Of a stretch of DNA of 45,154 nucleotides, positions 7,639 to 17,183 are shown piece by piece. How positions within the stretch are numbered: position 1 is the stretch's first letter; every line of letters starts with the position of its first letter. This DNA is from Clostridia bacterium. Lineage in GTDB: Bacteria; Bacillota; Clostridia; JAQVDB01. The notes below the pieces were generated by a model. The model was not told the DNA's origin, searched no databases, and saw only the letters and a program-made list of their open reading frames with translations. The DNA lies in NCBI GenBank assembly GCA_028698525.1, contig JAQVDB010000007.1:1-45154 (forward strand). Reading direction: 5' to 3'. The translations under genes were made by a program, and so were the position numbers.

Positions 7639-8769
7639 ATGATAATTGGTATTCCAAAGGAATTGAAGAATAATGAAAATAGGGTGGCTATTACACCTGC
7701 AGGGGTGATAGCTTTTAGGAATGCTGGACATAAGGTAATTGTTGAGAAAAATGCGGGTATTAAAAGCGGTATTTCCAATGATGATTTTGAGCGGGCAGGG
7801 GCAATCATTGCATCCGGCAATAAGGAGATATATCAAAAGGCTGAGATGGTTTTAAAGGTAAAAGAACCTTTGCCTGAAGAATACAATTCGCTTAGACCTA
7901 ATCAAATATTGTTTACATATTTACATCTTGCTCCTGATAAGAAATTAACAGAAGAGCTTCTTAAAAGAAAAGTAACTGCAATTGCCTATGAAACGGTTCA
8001 AATGGAGGATGGGAGTTTGCCTCTTTTAAAGCCTATGAGTGAAGTAGCAGGACGGATGTCAATACAAATAGGTGCAAGGCTTTTAGAGAGGATGAATGGC
8101 GGCAGAGGTGTATTGTTAGGAGGTGTACCTGGTGTTCCGCCAGCTCAAGTTGTTATTATAGGCGCAGGCACAGCAGGACTTAATGCTGCAAAAATGGCTG
8201 CAGGACTCGGTGCAGAAGTCACAATATTGGATATCAATATAAAAAAATTAGCCTATATTGATGATATTTTTAACGGAAGAATTGTTACCCTGATGTCCAA
8301 CACATATAATATAGCTAATGCGTGTAAAAAAGCTGACTTGGTCATAAGTGCAGTGTTGATTCCAGGTGCAATGGCTCCCAGTATAATAAAAGAATATATG
8401 GTAAAAGATATGAAGAAAGGCTCTGTAGTGATGGATTTTGCTATTGATCAGGGAGGCTCGGTAGAGACAATGGATAAAATGACAACTCATGATAAACCAA
8501 CATTTATCAAACATGGTGTTATACATTATTCTGTGCCCAATATTGCTGGGGCTGTTCCTAGGACATCTACTTTTGCTTTGACCAATGCAACCATCCCATA
8601 CGCTTTGACAATTGCCAACAAAGGCTTTACTAAAGCTATCATTGAGGAAGAGCACCTGGCCAGGGGAGTGAACACTTACGAAGGGAAAGTAACCCATCCA
8701 GGGGTGGGAAAGGCTTTAAACTTAGATTTTGCAAATCTTGATGAGCTTAGAATGATGGTAAAATATTAA
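7639..8769 (+). CDS. ald: alanine dehydrogenase
   Basis: This NAD-dependent enzyme interconverts L-alanine with pyruvate and ammonia in the cytosol. At 376 residues it has the normal family length. The N-terminal catalytic part begins MIIGIPKELKNNENRVAITP and contains the active-site Lys in MVLKVKEPLPEE and the active-site His in FTYLHLAPD. The NAD-binding Rossmann motif is VIIGAGTAGLNAAKMAAGLG (about 170-190), followed by the acidic adenosine contact in VTILD. The C-terminal part includes VPNIAGAVPRTSTFALTNAT. It stands alone, between an extended -10 promoter and a terminator. In an amino-acid-using anaerobe it would recycle NADH or make alanine as an end product. Confidence 0.96.
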   Translation: MIIGIPKELKNNENRVAITPAGVIAFRNAGHKVIVEKNAGIKSGISNDDFERAGAIIASGNKEIYQKAEMVLKVKEPLPEEYNSLRPNQILFTYLHLAPDKKLTEELLKRKVTAIAYETVQMEDGSLPLLKPMSEVAGRMSIQIGARLLERMNGGRGVLLGGVPGVPPAQVVIIGAGTAGLNAAKMAAGLGAEVTILDINIKKLAYIDDIFNGRIVTLMSNTYNIANACKKADLVISAVLIPGAMAPSIIKEYMVKDMKKGSVVMDFAIDQGGSVETMDKMTTHDKPTFIKHGVIHYSVPNIAGAVPRTSTFALTNATIPYALTIANKGFTKAIIEEEHLARGVNTYEGKVTHPGVGKALNLDFANLDELRMMVKY

Positions 8770-8794
8770 AATCCGGGGTTGAACCCGGATTTTT
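8768..8794 (+). terminator. terminator overlapping the ald stop codon
   Basis: Stem AAAATCCGGG at 8768-8777 pairs with 8784-8793 around a GTTGAA loop, ending in T5. The 5' arm starts within the ald stop codon. Confidence 0.85.
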
Positions 8795-8822
8795 CAAATT
8801 CAATAAGGTAGGAGGCAATATA

Positions 8823-9122
8823 TTGAACTGGAAACTTTTTTTCACAGCTTTTGGATTGTTATTTTTAGCTGAGCTAGGAGACAAGACGCAAATGACGGTT
8901 TTTACTCTGGTAACGCAGAATAAACAACCTGTTCCGATATTTTTGGGGGCATCACTTGCCCTTGTATTAGTAACTCTATTAGCTGTTATTTTTGGAGATG
9001 TAATAGCAAAGTATATACCTGTAGAAATATTACAAGTAATAGCAGGTACACTATTTGTAGTCATAGGTGTTGTGGTTTTGTGGGGGGCAATTCCAGATTT
9101 TATAACAAAGTTTTTTAGATAA
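8823..9122 (+). CDS. UPF0016 (GDT1/TMEM165-like) half-size cation transporter
   Basis: This 99-residue membrane protein has three hydrophobic helices and the hallmark ELGDKTQMTVF motif in the first. It is half the size of the two-repeat members of the Gdt1/TMEM165 (UPF0016) family, which export or exchange manganese or calcium. Single-repeat bacterial forms are expected to work as homo- or heterodimers. Only one half gene is visible here, so a homodimer or a distant partner must be assumed. The start codon is TTG at 8823, seven bases after GGAGG; no other start fits. Metal specificity cannot be read from the sequence. Confidence 0.88.
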   Translation: MNWKLFFTAFGLLFLAELGDKTQMTVFTLVTQNKQPVPIFLGASLALVLVTLLAVIFGDVIAKYIPVEILQVIAGTLFVVIGVVVLWGAIPDFITKFFR

Positions 9123-9256
9123 CAAGATTAAACCATATATTGCAAAAATATTCTTTTTTAATAAAATTGATTGTGCTATAGTTTAATATACATTGATAAT
9201 TGGTTTGAAAAATAGCTTTGAATATCTTTATAGAAATTAATATTGAGGGGATTGAA

Positions 9257-11089
9257 ATGTGTAATGTAATTGTGAACAAAGGAAATCAAAAGGTTGTGTT
9301 AGTATCAGAAAAAGGACAGGTTCTGTTATCATTATTGCAACGCAATGATTTGTTTATCGAGTCACCTTGTGGTGGAAGAGGGACCTGTGGAAAATGCAAG
9401 GTTACCATTTTAGAAGGCCATGAGAATATTAGTTATATTGATGCGGTTGAGAAGACATATCTTTCAATTCTTGAACAAAAACAAGGGATTAGGCTTGCTT
9501 GTAGGGTTAAGGTGTATGGTGACATAAAAATAGAGATAAACACCAAAGATCAAAGCAAAGCAAGTGTTATGATAGATGGAGCTATAAAAACCAGCATTGA
9601 TAGTGATTATCAGAGAAACGTAAAAAAGGAGAATATAAAACTGAGGATTCCGTCTGTCAGTGATCAGCGTAGTGACGTGCAAAGGTTGGAAGATGGGATT
9701 GGAATAGATTTTAAATACATACCCAAAAATGTTTTATCAACTTTATCAGAGATTTTAAGGAAAAGTGATTATGATATATCAATAGCATATAGTGGAGATA
9801 CTTTGTTGGGCGTAGAGCAGGGAAATACTGAGAAGAACAACTATGGTATTGCACTGGATATCGGTACCACTACTATAGCCGGTTACCTGATCAATATAAA
9901 TTCTGGGGAGCAGATAGATGTTTATTCCAGCTTAAATCCTCAGGCTGCTTATGGAAGCGATGTGATATCTAGATGTGATTTTTCTATAGAAAACAGCCAA
10001 GGAATAAAAGTATTAAATCAGTTGATATTGGACGAAATCAATAGTATGATCGCCTATTTTGTCAGCAATAATGGAATCAGTAGAAATAATATCTATCAAT
10101 TAATAGTTGTAGGCAATACCATAATGTTGCATCTGTTGTTGGCATTGCCTGTAAAAAACATCGCCCTTTCACCATTTATTCCGGTTATCACTAAAAAATA
10201 TGATACTAAAGCGAAACAGGCAGGTATAGCAATTAATCCTAACGGTATCATAAGTTATCTTCCTTGCATATCCGGTTATGTAGGCGCTGATACAGTTGCT
10301 GCAATAGTAGCTAGTGAAATGTATAAAACTGATGATATAAGTTTGCTTATAGATATTGGGACAAACGGCGAGATAGCCCTAGGGAATAGAGATAAAATGA
10401 TTTGTTGCTCAGTTGCAGCTGGTCCGGCATTTGAAGGAGCGCATATAAAAAATGGTGTAGGAGGCATAGAAGGGGCCATAAATAAAGTATATATAGACGA
10501 TGATTGTAGATACCAAACGATAGGGGGAAAGCAGCCTATCGGTGTTTGCGGGTCAGGAATTGTAGATGGAATTGCTGAAATGTTGGATAAAGGGATTATT
10601 GACAACACAGGGAGAATAAGGTCTAAAGAGGAGCTGGAAGATAAAAAAGGTGAAAAATGGATAGAAAGAATTATACAAGTTGATGGCAAACCTGCTTTTC
10701 TTATAGAAAGGCTAGAAGAACAAGAAATAGTCCTGTGCCAAAAAGATATACGGGAGGTCCAGCTTGCCAAGAGTGCTATCGCAGCAGGTATAAATATACT
10801 CATTAATGAGATGAAAATAAAATTGCAAGATATAAAAAACGTATATTTAGCAGGAGGTTTCGGCAATTATATAGACCACGATAATGCTGTTAGAATAGGC
10901 ATCATTCCTGACCCCCTTAAAGACAGAATAATTCCCATAGGCAATGGTGCAGGCGTAGGTGCAAAAATCGCACTATTATCGCACGAACATTTAATGCTGA
11001 CAGAAGAATTGAGGAGGAAAATTCAATATATTGAATTGTCTTCAAGGATGGATTTTCAGGAGATGTTCATTGATTATATATCTTTTTAA
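9257..11089 (+). CDS. RamA-like ATP-dependent reductive activator of corrinoid proteins (2Fe-2S plus ASKHA, DUF4445)
   Basis: This 610-residue protein has an N-terminal 2Fe-2S ferredoxin domain and a C-terminal ASKHA ATPase domain of the DUF4445 group. The cluster ligands are in SPCGGRGTCGKCKVTI and LACRVKV. The nucleotide-binding region shows ALDIGTTTIAGYLI (about 205), LLIDIGTNGEIALG (about 375) and YLAGGFGNYIDHDNA (about 545). Members such as RamA and acetogen O-demethylase activators use ATP to reduce inactive Co(II) corrinoid back to Co(I). That fits the corrinoid protein at 6.8 kb, though ald and a transporter lie between. The start chosen is ATG 9257, after GAGGGG; an upstream in-frame ATG lacks a site. 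A terminator follows directly. Confidence 0.88.
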   Translation: MCNVIVNKGNQKVVLVSEKGQVLLSLLQRNDLFIESPCGGRGTCGKCKVTILEGHENISYIDAVEKTYLSILEQKQGIRLACRVKVYGDIKIEINTKDQSKASVMIDGAIKTSIDSDYQRNVKKENIKLRIPSVSDQRSDVQRLEDGIGIDFKYIPKNVLSTLSEILRKSDYDISIAYSGDTLLGVEQGNTEKNNYGIALDIGTTTIAGYLININSGEQIDVYSSLNPQAAYGSDVISRCDFSIENSQGIKVLNQLILDEINSMIAYFVSNNGISRNNIYQLIVVGNTIMLHLLLALPVKNIALSPFIPVITKKYDTKAKQAGIAINPNGIISYLPCISGYVGADTVAAIVASEMYKTDDISLLIDIGTNGEIALGNRDKMICCSVAAGPAFEGAHIKNGVGGIEGAINKVYIDDDCRYQTIGGKQPIGVCGSGIVDGIAEMLDKGIIDNTGRIRSKEELEDKKGEKWIERIIQVDGKPAFLIERLEEQEIVLCQKDIREVQLAKSAIAAGINILINEMKIKLQDIKNVYLAGGFGNYIDHDNAVRIGIIPDPLKDRIIPIGNGAGVGAKIALLSHEHLMLTEELRRKIQYIELSSRMDFQEMFIDYISF

Positions 11090-11112
11090 GGCTTAAGCAA
11101 AGCCTTTTTTTA
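11088..11112 (+). terminator. terminator overlapping the activator stop codon
   Basis: A 7-bp stem AAGGCTT / AAGCCTT (11088-11094 with 11100-11106) with a 5-base loop runs into T7. It begins inside the TAA stop. Confidence 0.8.
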
Positions 11113-11123
11113 TTTTTATATAG

Positions 11124-11152
11124 TTGTTAAAAAAATTATTAAGTGATATAAT
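11124..11152 (+). promoter_or_regulatory. sigma-A promoter for the TVP38-family gene
   Basis: TTGTTA at 11124-11129 and TATAAT at 11147-11152 are separated by exactly 17 bases, 35 bases before the next start codon and just after a terminator. Confidence 0.7.
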
Positions 11153-11187
11153 CTAAAAAAGTTATAAGCATATGTGAGGGAGAGTCA

Positions 11188-11844
11188 ATGGATAAGGAAA
11201 CTAAAATAAATTTACTGAAATTTATTATTCCTGTTGTAGTTATACTGCTAATAGCTTTAATAGTTCATGAAACAGGGATAAGCAAACAATTTGAGGTAGA
11301 CAACCTGAAAAAATTTTTAAATTCTTTTGGCCCGTGGGCTCCTTTGATATTTATTCTTTTATGTACTTTAAGACCTTTGCTACTACTTCCTGTAGGTATT
11401 TTTTCTATTTTAGGTGGAATTTTGTTTGGATATGCATTAGGCACTATTTATACAAGTATAGGAGTTACGCTAGGTTCATTTATTGCGTATTGGCTAGCTC
11501 AGAAACTAGGCAAGGATTTTGTAGATAAAATTTTGAAGGGCAAGCTAAAAACTTTTAATGATAATAGTGAAAAACATGGGTTTAAGATCATCCTATTGAT
11601 GAGAGTTATTCCCGTGCTCCCTGTAGATGTTATAAGCTATGGGGCAGGTTTGTCTAATATAACGTTTAAAGATTTTGCATTTGGTACATTGGTTGGCATA
11701 CTCCCAGGCACATTTGTTTATAGCTATTTTGGAAGTTCCATAAGAAATTTTAGCAAAAGCAAATTAATATTAGCTATTGCAATGATTGGATTATTGGTAG
11801 CTGTGCCGATAATTTTTAAAGACTATGTGAAAAAATATATATAA
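11188..11844 (+). CDS. TVP38/TMEM64 family (DedA-like) membrane protein
   Basis: This 218-residue integral membrane protein has about five or six hydrophobic stretches. The family core is visible: ILGGILFGYALGTIYTSIG, then GSFIAYWLAQKLGKDFV, and the conserved Arg/Pro region LMRVIPVLPVDVISYGAGL followed by GTLVGILPGTFVYSYFG. TVP38/TMEM64 and DedA proteins form one fold; several members act as lipid scramblases or undecaprenyl-phosphate transporters, but this branch is not assigned. The start ATG at 11188 follows GAGGGAGAG. It has its own promoter and is followed by a 119-base gap before the symporter gene that shows no clear terminator, so readthrough into the next gene is possible. Confidence 0.85.
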   Translation: MDKETKINLLKFIIPVVVILLIALIVHETGISKQFEVDNLKKFLNSFGPWAPLIFILLCTLRPLLLLPVGIFSILGGILFGYALGTIYTSIGVTLGSFIAYWLAQKLGKDFVDKILKGKLKTFNDNSEKHGFKIILLMRVIPVLPVDVISYGAGLSNITFKDFAFGTLVGILPGTFVYSYFGSSIRNFSKSKLILAIAMIGLLVAVPIIFKDYVKKYI

Positions 11845-11963
11845 TTTGATAAACAGAGTCTAAATAAAGCAAATGTATGATGGGTACCAAGATATTTTGT
11901 AGAATAGTAGTATGGAAGGTTTCAAAAAATTATTAAATTTGTATTATGGAAGGATGGTAGTTC

Positions 11964-13484
11964 ATGAAGTATTTATTTGTATGTATTTATATTGTTATTC
12001 TTATAGGGATTGGAATTATCAGCAAGAGAAAAACAAATACATTAAATGACTTTTTTCTGGGTGGCAGATCGATAGGGCCATGGATATCTGCTTTTTCTTA
12101 TGGAACAGCGTATTTTTCAGCTGTTTTATTCATAGGATATGCAGGCAAAACAGGATGGGGTTTTGGGTTGTCTTCTTTATGGATAGTTTTAGGTAATGCA
12201 GTTATAGGCTGCTATCTAGCATGGAAGGTATTGGGGAAAAGGACAAGGGAAATCACAAACAGGATAAACGTATCTACAATGCCTGAGTTTTTAGAAAAAA
12301 GATATGATAGCAAGATGTTAAAATTGGTGACAGCAGTTATAATTTTTGCTTTTTTGATACCATATTCTGCTTCAGTATATATGGGGTTGAGTTATTTATT
12401 TGAGCATATATTCAATATCCCATATACTACTTCCATGTTTATAATGGCTTTGTTGACTGCATTTTATCTTTTGATGGGTGGTTATATAGCCTCAACTTTG
12501 ACCGATTTTGTTCAAGCTTTTATTATGATTATTGGGGTAGTTTTTTTGCTCTTTTATATAATCACCAGCCCAAATGTAGGGGGATTTTCCAGCGGCATAG
12601 CAAAGCTTAGTCAAATTGATCATAAGTTGATTGAACCAGTTGGACCTCCGGGATTTCTTTCAATATTTTCCCTTGTATTGATGACCAGCTTGGGCAGTTG
12701 GGGTTTACCACAAATGGTTCATAAATTTTATACTATAAAGGATGAAACTTTTATTAAAAAAGCTACCATTGTTTCCACAGCATTTGCTTTTTTAATAACC
12801 TTTGGTGCGTACTTCACTGGTTCTTTTAGCAGATTATTTTTTGATAATGAATTGCCGGTAAATCCTGATATTATAATGCCTAAGATTATAAGCACGGCGT
12901 TGCCTGACGCGGTATCAGGAATAATATTATTGCTTGTGCTGTCGGCATCCATGTCAACACTGGCTTCAATAGTACTTGCATCTAGTTCGGCTATAGCTAT
13001 AGATTTAGTAAAAGGGATAATATTCCCTGATATGGCTGAAAAAAAAGTTATGAATTTAATGAGGATATTATGTGGAGTTTTTGTAGCGTTGTCTTTTGTA
13101 ATTGCTATGCTTCCAAATGTAATAATTACATTGTCAGGCATCTCATTTGGAGCTGTTGCAGGCTCTTTGTTAGCTCCGTATCTTATGGGATTATATTGGA
13201 AGGGTATAACAAAAGCAGGGGCTTGGGCAAGCGTTATAACAGGTTTGTTTTCTGCTGTAGCAGGTGCCCTATATGTAAGGATGGATCCATCTTTAATCCC
13301 TATAACAAGCTCAATAGCTATGATTGTACCAATTGTTATTGCTTTTTTGGTGAGCAAGTTTACTCAGCCATATCCTGAGTCACATATTTTATATATATTC
13401 CCTCGGGATATTTATGGTGAGCACTTGAAAGATAAGTCAAGTCAATCGGTAGATGGTAGAGTGGTTATGGATAAATTTATTTGA
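11964..13484 (+). CDS. sodium:solute symporter (SSS family)
   Basis: A 506-residue transporter with roughly 13 hydrophobic segments, in the SSS family that includes PutP and PanF. Family marks include the N-terminal LNDFFLGGRSIGPW, SAFSYGTAYFSAVLF in helix 2, the conserved AFLIPYSASVYMGLSYLF region and the sodium-site stretch LVLSASMSTLASIVLASSSA in helix 9. The substrate cannot be determined from sequence. It lies 51 bases upstream of iorA on the same strand with no terminator between, so it may import the aromatic acid or amino acid that feeds the oxidoreductase. Start ATG 11964 follows GGAAGG. Length is typical for the family. Confidence 0.88.
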   Translation: MKYLFVCIYIVILIGIGIISKRKTNTLNDFFLGGRSIGPWISAFSYGTAYFSAVLFIGYAGKTGWGFGLSSLWIVLGNAVIGCYLAWKVLGKRTREITNRINVSTMPEFLEKRYDSKMLKLVTAVIIFAFLIPYSASVYMGLSYLFEHIFNIPYTTSMFIMALLTAFYLLMGGYIASTLTDFVQAFIMIIGVVFLLFYIITSPNVGGFSSGIAKLSQIDHKLIEPVGPPGFLSIFSLVLMTSLGSWGLPQMVHKFYTIKDETFIKKATIVSTAFAFLITFGAYFTGSFSRLFFDNELPVNPDIIMPKIISTALPDAVSGIILLLVLSASMSTLASIVLASSSAIAIDLVKGIIFPDMAEKKVMNLMRILCGVFVALSFVIAMLPNVIITLSGISFGAVAGSLLAPYLMGLYWKGITKAGAWASVITGLFSAVAGALYVRMDPSLIPITSSIAMIVPIVIAFLVSKFTQPYPESHILYIFPRDIYGEHLKDKSSQSVDGRVVMDKFI

Positions 13485-13535
13485 ATTAAGCTAGAAAAAA
13501 CAGAATAAACAAATTTTAAGATGGGGTGAATATAA

Positions 13536-15287
13536 TTGAAACAGCTTTTACTTGGAAATCAAGCTATAGCCAGAGGGGCTTATGAAGCTGGCGTGAAGGT
13601 ATGTACAGCATATCCCGGGACGCCCAGCACCGAAATTACCGAGGCTATATCCAAATATGATGATGTATATTGTGAATGGTCTCCTAACGAGAAGGTAGCG
13701 CTAGAAGTAGGGATAGGTGCAGCCATTGCAGGAGCAAGGGCTATGGTGTGCATGAAACATGTGGGACTCAATGTTGCTGCTGATCCGCTTTTCACAGTTT
13801 CCTATACCGGCGTAAATGCTGGCTTGGTGATTGTGGTTGCAGATGATCCGGGGATGCACAGCTCGCAGAATGAACAGGACAGCAGGTATTATGCCAGATC
13901 TGCACATGTTCCAATGCTTGAGCCTGCAAGTAGTCAGGAAGCTAAGGAATATGTGAAAATGGCATTTGATATCAGTGAAAAATTCGATACGCCGGTATTA
14001 TTAAGGTTAACTACTAGGATATCTCATTCTCAAGGAATAGTAGATATAGGAGATAAGAATAATATAGAATTGAAGGAATATAAGAAGGATGCCCAAAAAT
14101 ATGTGATGATGCCTGCTATGGCTAAAAAAAGGCATGTAGTAGTGGAAGAGAGGATGAATAAACTACAAAGTTTCGCAGATCAGCTTGATATAAATACTAT
14201 AGAGTCAACAGATAATAAGGTTGGAATTATAACTAGCGGCATTGCATATCAGTATGTAAAGGAAGCTATGGATGATATATCGGTACTAAAGCTTGGAATG
14301 GTACATCCCCTTCCTAAAAAGCTGATCAATGATTTTGTACAAAAATTTGAAAAGGTTTATATAATAGAGGAATTAGAACCACTTTTTGAAGAGCAGATAA
14401 AATCTTGGGGTCTAGATGTGATCGGGAAAGAGTTGTTTTCCAGACAAGGTGAAATGAGTTCAGAAATAATTAAGGAAAAGATCATAGGAGAAAAGAGCCA
14501 GGCCTTGATCGACAAAGGACAGCTGCCGGCTAGACCTCCTGTTATGTGTCCCGGATGCCCTCACAGAGGTATATTTTATGTATTGAACAAATTAAAGCTG
14601 ATAGTGACGGGTGATATCGGTTGTTATACATTGGGTACTTTGCCTCCTTTACAGGCGATAGATACTTGTATATGCATGGGAGCTAGTGTAGGCACCGCTC
14701 TAGGCATGGAAAAAGCTAGGGGAAGAGATTTTGGCAAAAAAGTCGTTGCAGTTATTGGAGATTCGACCTTTATACACTCGGGTATCACTGGACTTATAGA
14801 CGTGGTTTATAATAAGGGAAATAGCACAGTAATAATATTGGATAATTCTACAACGGGTATGACGGGACACCAGGATAATCCGGCTACCGGTAAGACTATA
14901 AAAGATGAAGCCACATACAAGCTTGACCTAGAAAAATTGGTTAATGCTATCGGTGTAGAGAGAGTGAGAGTGATAGATCCTTTTAATATACATCAGGCTG
15001 AAAAAATAATAAAAGAAGAAGTAAATTCCGATCAGCCTTCTGTAATTATTTCAAGGAGACCCTGTGCTCTATTAGAAAAACGCAAAAATGTACAAGGATA
15101 CACGATAGACAATGAAAAGTGTAAAAGATGTAAAGCATGTTTGAAATTAGGCTGTCCAGCTATTGCAAACAAAAACGGTAGGATGGTTATAGATCCAGCA
15201 TTATGTAATGGATGTGGATTATGTGTTAGTGTTTGTAAGTTTGATGCAATAACAAAGGCGGGTGAAACTGATGGGCAAAACAAATAA
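13536..15287 (+). CDS. iorA: indolepyruvate ferredoxin oxidoreductase, alpha subunit
   Basis: The 583-residue catalytic subunit of the oxygen-sensitive enzyme that oxidises arylpyruvates to aryl-acetyl-CoA, CO2 and reduced ferredoxin. The N-terminal pyrimidine-binding part has VCTAYPGTPSTEITEA and SPNEKVALEVGIGAA. The thiamine-diphosphate domain carries CPGCPHRGIFYVLNKLK, GDIGCYTLGTLPPLQ and VIGDSTFIHSGITGL. Two 4Fe-4S clusters are bound at the C-terminus, through CKRCKACLKLGCP and CNGCGLCVSVCKF. Translation begins at TTG 13536 after GGGGTGA. The beta subunit overlaps by 17 bases and a CoA ligase follows, the standard clostridial and archaeal arrangement. Function is clear; the preference for indole-, phenyl- or hydroxyphenyl-pyruvate is not. 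Confidence 0.96.
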   Translation: MKQLLLGNQAIARGAYEAGVKVCTAYPGTPSTEITEAISKYDDVYCEWSPNEKVALEVGIGAAIAGARAMVCMKHVGLNVAADPLFTVSYTGVNAGLVIVVADDPGMHSSQNEQDSRYYARSAHVPMLEPASSQEAKEYVKMAFDISEKFDTPVLLRLTTRISHSQGIVDIGDKNNIELKEYKKDAQKYVMMPAMAKKRHVVVEERMNKLQSFADQLDINTIESTDNKVGIITSGIAYQYVKEAMDDISVLKLGMVHPLPKKLINDFVQKFEKVYIIEELEPLFEEQIKSWGLDVIGKELFSRQGEMSSEIIKEKIIGEKSQALIDKGQLPARPPVMCPGCPHRGIFYVLNKLKLIVTGDIGCYTLGTLPPLQAIDTCICMGASVGTALGMEKARGRDFGKKVVAVIGDSTFIHSGITGLIDVVYNKGNSTVIILDNSTTGMTGHQDNPATGKTIKDEATYKLDLEKLVNAIGVERVRVIDPFNIHQAEKIIKEEVNSDQPSVIISRRPCALLEKRKNVQGYTIDNEKCKRCKACLKLGCPAIANKNGRMVIDPALCNGCGLCVSVCKFDAITKAGETDGQNK

Positions 15288-15849
15288 AAGTATTCTTATT
15301 GTAGGAGTAGGGGGTCAGGGGACGCTATTGACCAGCAGGATATTGGGGAATCTTTTCTTAAATAATGGATATGACGTAAAGCTCTCTGAAGTACATGGGA
15401 TGGCACAGAGAGGTGGTAGTGTTGTAACCCATGTAAGATACGGAGAACAAGTTGATTCCCCCATAATACCTAGGCAGGGCGCAGATGTGATACTCGCTTT
15501 TGAAAAGCTAGAAGCGTATAGGTGGATAGATTTTGCTAAACCAAATGGTGTAGTGATTGTCAATGAACAACAAGTGGATCCTATGCCTGTCATAACGGGT
15601 AATGCACAATATCCTGATAATATTATTCCTAAATTAGAGACTAGCAACATAAATATTTTACCTGTAGATGCACTGGCCATAGCGAGCAGGATAGGGAATA
15701 TAAAGACAGTCAACACTGTATTATTAGGAGTTCTTGCTAAATATATAAATATTGAAAAACAAAAATGGATAGATGCAATAAAAAATACGGTACCTGAAAA
15801 GACAATAGATATAAATATAGAAGCATTTGAGAGAGGATATAGATTATAA
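15271..15849 (+). CDS. iorB: indolepyruvate ferredoxin oxidoreductase, beta subunit
   Basis: The 192-residue gamma-type subunit of the 2-oxoacid:ferredoxin oxidoreductase, partner of the upstream alpha subunit. It starts with the typical [19 protein letters not shown] and shows the conserved [20 protein letters not shown] near residue 50, which lies at the subunit interface and CoA site. The start used is ATG 15271, with AAAGGCGGGTG upstream inside iorA; an in-frame start at 15262 would add three residues. The 17-base overlap with iorA points to coupled translation and equal amounts. Confidence 0.95.
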   Translation: MGKTNKSILIVGVGGQGTLLTSRILGNLFLNNGYDVKLSEVHGMAQRGGSVVTHVRYGEQVDSPIIPRQGADVILAFEKLEAYRWIDFAKPNGVVIVNEQQVDPMPVITGNAQYPDNIIPKLETSNINILPVDALAIASRIGNIKTVNTVLLGVLAKYINIEKQKWIDAIKNTVPEKTIDINIEAFERGYRL

Positions 15850-15868
15850 TTATTTTAGGAGAGTGGTA

Positions 15869-17170
15869 ATGTTGTACTGGAATCCTACCTATGAATGTAT
15901 GGATAGGGACAAATTGGTAGAACTTCAAAATGAGAGACTTGTAAATACAGTACACAAAGTATATCAAAATGTTCCTTATTACAGGCAGAAAATGCAAGCT
16001 GTAGGAATAATGCCTGAAGATATAAAAACTGTTGATGACCTTAAAAAACTTCCTTTTACTACAAAACAGGATTTGAGGGATAACTATCCTTATGGACTGT
16101 TTGCAGTTCCGCTCAGTGAGATTGTTAGAATACATGCATCATCAGGCACTACTGGTAAACCTACTGTTGTAGGATATACTAAACAGGACATTATAAGCTG
16201 GTCGGAACTTATGGCCCGAACCCTTACCTGTGGAGGCACTGTCAAGAACTCTGTAATACAAATTGCATATGGGTATGGGTTATTTACCGGAGGTTTAGGG
16301 GTCCATTACGGTGCAGAAAGAATAGGTGCCTCGGTTATACCTATATCAGGTGGAAATACAAAGCGTCAGTTGATGCTGATGAAAGACTTTGGAACTGATG
16401 TTTTAGCTTGTACTCCATCATATGCACTTTATATAGCTGAAACTATGCAGGAACTAAAAATAGACAGGCAAAAGTTTAAGTTGAAATATGGAATATTTGG
16501 TGCTGAACCATGGACTGAAAATATGAGGAAAGAAATAGAGCAAAAACTGGGTGTTAGCGCTATAGACATATATGGGCTAAGTGAAGTTATCGGACCTGGC
16601 GTTGCAAGTGAATGCCAATGCAAGGATGGGCTGCACATATTTGAAGATTATTTTATCGCCGAAGTAATAGATCCTGAAACAGGTGAGTCCTTGCCTTATG
16701 GAAAAGAGGGAGAATTGGTTTTTACCACTATTAATAAAGAAGGAATACCTGTAATAAGATATAGAACTAAGGATATAACTGCTTTGATACCTGACCAGTG
16801 TGAATGTGGGAGAACACACATCAGAATGAAGAAAATTATTGGCAGAACTGATGATATGTTAGTTATCAGGGGAGTAAATGTATTCCCATCACAGATAGAA
16901 AGTGTATTAGTTGAAATTGGTGATACAGAGCCTCATTATATGCTTATCGTAGATAGGATAAATAATCTTGATACTCTAGAAGTGCTTGTTGAAGTATCTG
17001 ATAGACTTTTTTCAGATGAAGTTAAGAGGCTAGAAGATCTGAACAAGGAGATTACACGCAAAATACACGACACTTTAGGGTTGGCAGTCAAAGTAAGGCT
17101 TGTTGAACCTAAAACTATAGAGAGGACCGAGGGAAAATCTAAAAGAGTAATAGATAATAGAAAAATTTAA
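15869..17170 (+). CDS. paaK: phenylacetate--CoA ligase family enzyme
   Basis: A 433-residue AMP-forming ligase of the phenylacetate-CoA ligase family. The ATP-binding P-loop is [15 protein letters not shown] (about residue 95), the adenylate motif [16 protein letters not shown] lies around 235, and [12 protein letters not shown] with the hinge [16 protein letters not shown] lies around 320-345. The cysteines in SECQC and DQCECGRTH are typical of this family. Directly after iorAB it either activates aryl-acetates or, working in the other direction, could recover ATP from aryl-acetyl-CoA made by the oxidoreductase. The start is ATG 15869 after TAGGAGAG; an upstream in-frame ATG would overlap iorB and has no site. 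Confidence 0.92.
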   Translation: MLYWNPTYECMDRDKLVELQNERLVNTVHKVYQNVPYYRQKMQAVGIMPEDIKTVDDLKKLPFTTKQDLRDNYPYGLFAVPLSEIVRIHASSGTTGKPTVVGYTKQDIISWSELMARTLTCGGTVKNSVIQIAYGYGLFTGGLGVHYGAERIGASVIPISGGNTKRQLMLMKDFGTDVLACTPSYALYIAETMQELKIDRQKFKLKYGIFGAEPWTENMRKEIEQKLGVSAIDIYGLSEVIGPGVASECQCKDGLHIFEDYFIAEVIDPETGESLPYGKEGELVFTTINKEGIPVIRYRTKDITALIPDQCECGRTHIRMKKIIGRTDDMLVIRGVNVFPSQIESVLVEIGDTEPHYMLIVDRINNLDTLEVLVEVSDRLFSDEVKRLEDLNKEITRKIHDTLGLAVKVRLVEPKTIERTEGKSKRVIDNRKI

Positions 17171-17183
17171 AGGAGGAATGGTC

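Noticed and set aside
10276-10866. Long minus-strand open frame opposite the corrinoid activator
   Set aside because: It is the antisense of a conserved ASKHA domain, has low-complexity composition rich in Ser, Pro and Ile and no ribosome binding site.
12728-13357. Minus-strand frame of 209 codons opposite the symporter
   Set aside because: Mirror of a hydrophobic transporter gene, with no start signal or known domain.
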